Origin: an uncultured Bacilli bacterium
GTDB lineage: Bacteria; Bacillota_I; Bacilli_A; RF39; UBA660
Assembly: GCA_947631285.1 (NCBI GenBank)
Contig: CANRKS010000044.1
Coordinates: forward strand, 1 to 8,169
Direction of reading: 5' to 3'
DNA: 8,169 nucleotides
Positions 5,527 through 8,169 of this stretch are shown one piece after another. Numbering within the stretch: position 1 is the stretch's first letter; every line of letters begins with the position of its first letter. A program made the position numbers and the translations under genes. Below the pieces are notes generated by a model. The model was given only the letters and a program-made list of their open reading frames with translations, did not search any database and was not told where the DNA came from.

Positions 5527-6500
5527 TATAAAACCTCCAAACTAATGGCATGAGCAATTGCTGGGATTGGGCATTTTTGATTAACAAAAGTTTGACTATG
5601 TAAAGCCCCTGTCCCAATAATAAGAATTCTCTTATATTTTTTGCTCTCTAAAATTTTATTAAATAATACTAAAGGTAGACAAGAAGGTCCTGATCCTCCG
5701 GCATAAGTTTCTTGACTTTTAAGATATAACTCACACCCGGCATCTAAATGCTTTTTTAATTTTAAATGATATCGTTTATCACAATATTCTTTAAAAATAC
5801 TACCCCCTACACAGCCTAAATCTCCGGTTAAAATTAAATCATAATAATCAAGATCTCTTTTTAAATCATTTAAATGTTCATAAAGTGTTTTGGCGGCAGC
5901 CGGAGCCATGACTGCCCCTAAATTGTTGGCATCTTTTATCCCCATTTCTGTCACTTTTCCAATAGTGGCAGATTCAACTTTTACTTTTGCTTCTTCTTTT
6001 GATAAAAGAATACTTATTCCCGCGGTTGCCGTAAAGGTTGAAGTATGTGGTTTTGGACTACCGTACTCAATAGGGTAACGAAACTGTCTTTCCGCCGTTA
6101 AATTATGACTACTAGTTACACCCACTACCTTTTTAATACTTGTATTATGTAAAAACATCGCAGCAATTATTACAGATTCAGGAAAAGTAGCACAAGCACT
6201 ATAAATACCTAAAAATGATATAGGAATATTCATCGCGGCATAATTAGTCGCTGATATTTGATTTAATAAATCTCCACCAACTAATAAATCAATATCATCT
6301 TCTTCTAATTTATTTTCCTCTAATATTTTTTCAATTACTACTCGTTGCATTTTAGCTTCCGCTTTTTCAAAAGTCTTTTCGCCATAATAATAATCATCCA
6401 TCTTTAAATCAATTTTTTTAAGACTACTATTACTTTCTAAAGGTCCAGATAAAGTTACCCAATCATTTAAATAAATATTATTAAATTTTAGACTAGCCAT
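5526..6500 (-). CDS. spoVAD: Stage V sporulation protein AD, thiolase-fold DPA-binding protein
   Basis: This 324-residue protein is slightly shorter than Bacillus SpoVAD (about 338). It has the thiolase-like fold and is not expected to be an active thiolase. Conserved segments are GGDLLNQISATNYA (75-88), GIYSACATFPES with Cys103, the very typical TSSHNLTAERQFRYP with EYGSPKPHTSTFT, APAAAKTLYEHL, YDLILTGDLG, GGSGPSC and a C-terminal CPIPAIAHAISLEVL. SpoVAD is the soluble, membrane-associated component that binds dipicolinic acid during uptake into the forespore. ATG 6500 has AAGGTGG about 6 nt upstream and overlaps the spoVAC end by 8 nt, so the genes are coupled. Nothing in the sequence suggests loss of function. 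Confidence 0.96.
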   Translation of the reverse strand: MASLKFNNIYLNDWVTLSGPLESNSSLKKIDLKMDDYYYGEKTFEKAEAKMQRVVIEKILEENKLEEDDIDLLVGGDLLNQISATNYAAMNIPISFLGIYSACATFPESVIIAAMFLHNTSIKKVVGVTSSHNLTAERQFRYPIEYGSPKPHTSTFTATAGISILLSKEEAKVKVESATIGKVTEMGIKDANNLGAVMAPAAAKTLYEHLNDLKRDLDYYDLILTGDLGCVGGSIFKEYCDKRYHLKLKKHLDAGCELYLKSQETYAGGSGPSCLPLVLFNKILESKKYKRILIIGTGALHSQTFVNQKCPIPAIAHAISLEVL

Positions 6501-6930
6501 ATAAAACCACCTTGAGAAGGACTAAAAGAAAAGCACTAACAATGCCATATAAAATAACGGAACCTGCTAGTTTAAAAACATTGGCGCCAATTCCGGTAAT
6601 TAAACCATCTTTTTTATAATCTAAAGCGGCACTTTGAATACTATGAGCAAATCCAGTTGTCGGTATTATAAGACCGCATTTAGCTTTAGAAACTAGATTA
6701 TCAAATTTGCCAATTGCAGTCATGAATGTAGCCAAAAGAATTAGAATAAAAGCTAACCAGGCATAAGAATCAACGCGAGCAAGGCCAAAGGAATTCATTA
6801 AAATATTGACAATAACTTCTCCTAAAAAACCAACTAAGCCCCCAACTAAGAAAGCTACTAAAGCATTTCGTAATTTAGGTTCTTTCGGAGAAAGTTTCTT
6901 CACTAGTTTTGCATACTCGTCTTTATTCAT
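6493..6930 (-). CDS. spoVAC: Stage V sporulation protein AC, DPA-channel membrane protein
   Basis: The 145-residue length is close to Bacillus SpoVAC (150). A polar N-terminus ending in LSPKEPKLRNALVAFLVGG (residues 14-32) is followed by three to four transmembrane segments. These contain GKFDNLVSKAKCGLIIPTTGFAHS and GLITGIGANVFKLAGSVILYG, both strongly conserved in the family. SpoVAC is a mechanosensitive-channel-like part of the SpoVA complex in the inner spore membrane. GGTGAT lies just before ATG 6930. The gene follows the sigma factor by 51 bp, and a sigma-G-like promoter fills that gap. Bacillus spoVAA and spoVAB, which normally precede it, are absent, as in clostridia. Confidence 0.95.
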   Translation of the reverse strand: MNKDEYAKLVKKLSPKEPKLRNALVAFLVGGLVGFLGEVIVNILMNSFGLARVDSYAWLAFILILLATFMTAIGKFDNLVSKAKCGLIIPTTGFAHSIQSAALDYKKDGLITGIGANVFKLAGSVILYGIVSAFLLVLLKVVLYG

Positions 6931-6937
6931 ATTATCA

Positions 6938-6962
6938 CCATTTATATTATGGTAATAAATGG
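6938..6962 (-). repeat. 8-bp inverted repeat over the spoVAC promoter
   Basis: CCATTTAT (6955-6962) and ATAAATGG (6938-6945) are perfect inverted copies separated by 9 nt. The repeat brackets the proposed -10 and includes the first bases of the spoVAC Shine-Dalgarno (GGTGAT). It could be an operator or an RNA hairpin hiding the ribosome site in the long transcript from spoIIAA. Confidence 0.45.
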
Positions 6963-6973
6963 CTTAGTTATAC
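6945..6973 (-). promoter_or_regulatory. Predicted sigma-G-type forespore promoter of spoVAC-spoVAD-spoVAE
   Basis: GTATA at 6969-6973 fits the Bacillus sigma-G -35 consensus GHATR, and CATAATA at 6945-6951 fits the -10 consensus CATWHTA. The spacer is 17 bp, one short of the usual 18. In Bacillus the spoVA operon is a sigma-G target, so position and content agree. The predicted start near 6938 leaves a very short leader beginning with the Shine-Dalgarno, which is a mild concern. Confidence 0.55.
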
Positions 6974-6981
6974 GAAGTATT

Positions 6982-7620
6982 TTAAACATTTAAGTAAGTT
7001 TTCATTTTTTCTAAACTTTTCTTTTCATATCTCGAAACCATTACTTGAGTCATATTAAGTTTTTTGGCTACTTCACTCTGGGTTAAATCTTCGTAGTAGC
7101 GCGATTTAATAATATTCCTTTCTTCCTCAGTTAATACTTTAAAACTATCATCAACAAGAATTTTGGTATCTAAATCAATATTTTCTCCCACTATCTCATA
7201 TAAACTTCGATCTTCATCATTAGTATTATCTAATGACATAATAGAAGATGCACATTGACAAGCTAGATCAACATCAGTAATGCTTAAACCTAAAAGCTCA
7301 GCAAGTTCTAAATTACTAGGTACTTTCCCCATTGATTGAGCATATTTATATCTTGCTTCTTCTAAACTTCGGTATAATTTTAAAATATCTTTACTTACTT
7401 TAAAATTTTTATTACTAGCTAATAAATACATTTCCCCGAATATATAATCATGAGCATAACTAGAAAATTTTGTCTCACTATTAGGTTGATATTTCTTTAA
7501 AGCTTTTAAAAGCCCTACTATACCAGCTTGAAATAAGTCATTTTTATCAACACCATAAAAATGACTAGCAATCTTCCATATCATTCTTTCATTTTCTTTT
7601 ATTATTTTTTCACAATTCAT
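6982..7620 (-). CDS. sigF: Sporulation sigma factor of the SigF/SigG type, short N-terminus
   Basis: This 212-residue sigma-70 factor is shorter than Bacillus SigF (255). Region 2 starts almost at once (KENERMIWKIASHF, then DLFQAGIVGLLKALKKY and FSSYAHDYIFGEM). Region 3 (KVSKDILKLYRSLEEAR, GKVPSNLELAELLGL) and region 4 (LTEEERNIIKSRYYEDLTQSEVAKKLNMTQ with VSRYEK) follow. The TQSEVAKKL..TQV.VSR..KK pattern is typical of the SigF/SigG/SigB group. The roughly 35 residues before region 2 in Bacillus SigF are missing. ATG 7620 is chosen because GGTG lies 6 nt upstream; TTG 7632 and GTG 7629 are weaker options. It overlaps the spoIIAA end by 11 nt. SigF is favoured over SigG because of the spoIIAA neighbour. 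The anti-sigma gene spoIIAB is absent between them. Confidence 0.85.
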   Translation of the reverse strand: MNCEKIIKENERMIWKIASHFYGVDKNDLFQAGIVGLLKALKKYQPNSETKFSSYAHDYIFGEMYLLASNKNFKVSKDILKLYRSLEEARYKYAQSMGKVPSNLELAELLGLSITDVDLACQCASSIMSLDNTNDEDRSLYEIVGENIDLDTKILVDDSFKVLTEEERNIIKSRYYEDLTQSEVAKKLNMTQVMVSRYEKKSLEKMKTYLNV

Positions 7621-7972
7621 TTTTTGCACCAAAATTTTTTATAATTCGCGCTTCCGATAAGAAGGTTTTTATTTTTAATCTCCTTAATTTAGACTCTAAT
7701 TCCTCCTTAACATTACATATAAAAATATTCCCTTGGTACTTTTTAACCATGCATTTAGTGAATAATATTGCATCTATTCCCGATTCATCAATACTTTCTA
7801 AACTTTTAAAATTATAAATAAGATTTTCAATTTTATGTTTCTTTAATACTGGTACTAAATAAGTGTGAATTTTATAAACTGTTTTCTTATTTAAACTACC
7901 TTTTAATCTAACAAAAAGTATCTCTCTCTTATACCTTTTAAAATTCCGGTATTCTAAATCCATCTTTAACAT
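7610..7972 (-). CDS. spoIIAA: Anti-anti-sigma factor SpoIIAA (STAS domain)
   Basis: The 120-residue length matches SpoIIAA (117 in Bacillus). One STAS domain fills the chain: a first strand ILFVRLKGSLN (18-28), then NLIYNFKSLESIDESGIDAIL around 50-70, and NIFICNVKEELESKLRRL further on. In Bacillus the serine of the DSSG motif (Ser58) is phosphorylated by SpoIIAB. Here the motif is DESG, and Ser64 is the equivalent. SpoIIAA normally frees SigF by attacking the SpoIIAB-SigF complex in the forespore. ATG 7972 has AGGTGA about 4 nt upstream. A Spo0A box and a sigma-H-like promoter precede it. The partner kinase gene is not next to it, so how it acts here is open. An RsbV-like protein is the alternative, but the following sigF and spoVA genes favour SpoIIAA. 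Confidence 0.82.
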   Translation of the reverse strand: MLKMDLEYRNFKRYKREILFVRLKGSLNKKTVYKIHTYLVPVLKKHKIENLIYNFKSLESIDESGIDAILFTKCMVKKYQGNIFICNVKEELESKLRRLKIKTFLSEARIIKNFGAKNEL

Positions 7973-7985
7973 ATATTCACCTGCT

Positions 7986-8013
7986 ATTTTAATATAGAAT
8001 ATTTTTTTCCTTT
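7986..8013 (-). promoter_or_regulatory. Possible sigma-H-like promoter of spoIIAA-sigF
   Basis: AAAGGAAAA (8005-8013) fits the sigma-H -35 consensus RNAGGAWWW. After 13 bp, TAAAAT (7986-7991) is one base from the GAAT-type -10. In Bacillus spoIIA is transcribed by sigma-H with Spo0A. The match is moderate in such AT-rich DNA, and the call leans on context. Confidence 0.35.
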
Positions 8014-8023
8014 TTTAAACACT

Positions 8024-8052
8024 TTCGACAAATGATGTCAAAATAAGTCAAA
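8024..8052. promoter_or_regulatory. Cluster of Spo0A-box-like sites upstream of spoIIAA
   Basis: The minus strand has TTTGTCGAAA with a perfect 0A box TGTCGAA at 8024-8030. On the plus strand, TGTCAAA (8036-8042, one mismatch) and AGTCAAA (8046-8052, two mismatches) are spaced exactly 10 bp, one helical turn. The cluster lies just upstream of the proposed -35, where Spo0A~P binds in the Bacillus spoIIA promoter. Confidence 0.5.
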
Positions 8053-8063
8053 ATCTCTTACCT

Positions 8064-8089
8064 AAAAAAAAGAGATTTCTCTCTTTCTT
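8064..8089 (-). terminator. Intrinsic terminator after the right-edge gene
   Basis: On the minus strand AAAGAGA, a GAAA tetraloop and TCTCTTT form a 7-bp stem that extends with A-T and G-T pairs into a run of eight T. It begins 8 nt after the stop at 8097-8099 and separates the right-edge gene from spoIIAA. Confidence 0.7.
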
Positions 8090-8096
8090 ATATTAT

Positions 8097-8169
8097 TTAA
8101 TCTGGTATTCCCGCGATTATATATGGATCATCAACTTTACCATTACCAGATATTTTTAAGTCACTTGAT
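8097..8169 (-). CDS. C-terminal end of a probable surface protein, 5' part outside the window
   Basis: Twenty-three codons end at TAA 8097-8099 and the frame is open to the right edge. The residues end SSDLKISGNGKVDDPYIIAG plus IPD. The motif ISG.G..DDPY.I is one I associate with the C-terminal end of large secreted or surface proteins of uncultured gut Firmicutes. It is too short for a firm family call. The terminator directly after it supports a real gene end. Confidence 0.5.
   Translation of the reverse strand, partial: SSDLKISGNGKVDDPYIIAGIPD

Noticed and set aside
5333..5545. Plus-strand 70-codon frame
   Set aside because: It is antisense to spoVAE and the end of spoVAD, both clear family members in coupled translation.
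5890..6078. Plus-strand 62-codon frame
   Set aside because: It is antisense to a conserved part of spoVAD (APAAAKTL region).
8051..8078. 9-bp hairpin AAATCTCTT...AAGAGATTT as an alternative terminator
   Set aside because: It competes with the 8064-8089 hairpin, which has a GAAA tetraloop and T8 and sits closer to the stop codon. The alternative may form but is not needed.
1..8169. CRISPR array, insertion sequence or prophage
   Set aside because: No regularly spaced direct repeats, transposase-like protein, terminal inverted repeats or phage structural genes were seen.

Overview
The window comes from an AT-rich, spore-forming, Gram-positive bacterium of the Bacilli/Firmicutes type. The base composition, the strong Shine-Dalgarno sites, the encoded CCA tail on the tRNA, TGA used as stop with TGG for Trp, and the sporulation genes all fit this. 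The large sigma factor and the two surface-protein fragments resemble proteins I associate with uncultured gut Bacilli (RF39-like lineages). That placement is from memory, not from a search. Every supported gene lies on the minus strand, so transcription runs from high to low coordinates.

Right part, in transcription order. The tail of a probable surface protein (8097-8169) ends at an intrinsic terminator. A control region with Spo0A-box-like sites and a possible sigma-H-like promoter follows. Next is a sporulation cluster: spoIIAA (anti-anti-sigma), a short SigF/SigG-type sigma factor that overlaps it, then spoVAC, spoVAD and spoVAE, closed by a terminator at 5147-5185. In Bacillus the anti-sigma kinase gene spoIIAB sits between spoIIAA and sigF. 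Here the two genes overlap, so there is no room for it. A close match to a sigma-G promoter lies just before spoVAC, so the DPA-channel genes probably have their own forespore promoter.

Middle. A tRNA-Arg(CCU) with its own promoter and terminator is followed by a strong sigma-A promoter driving a 920-residue RpoD-like sigma factor. This protein has a complete sigma 1.2-4 core, a roughly 195-residue N-terminal extension and a roughly 450-residue C-terminal extension. The C-terminal extension holds three copies of a repeat resembling region 4.1 and a final helix-turn-helix-like domain. An out-of-frame, protein-like tail follows its stop codon.

Left part. After the sigma-factor terminator come a probable RhuM-family remnant and a two-gene membrane operon (a 65-residue one-TM protein and a UPF0316 protein). 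At the left edge is the 5' part of a secreted or surface protein with a TasA/camelysin-like N-terminus. Its promoter has a run of eight G between the -35 and -10 boxes, the layout of a phase-variable promoter. A 12-bp hairpin and a 10-codon leader frame lie between that promoter and the gene.

The most notable items are the G8 promoter, the missing spoIIAB, and the sigma factor with added C-terminal repeats. No gap between genes exceeds 300 bases; the control sites found in each gap are listed.
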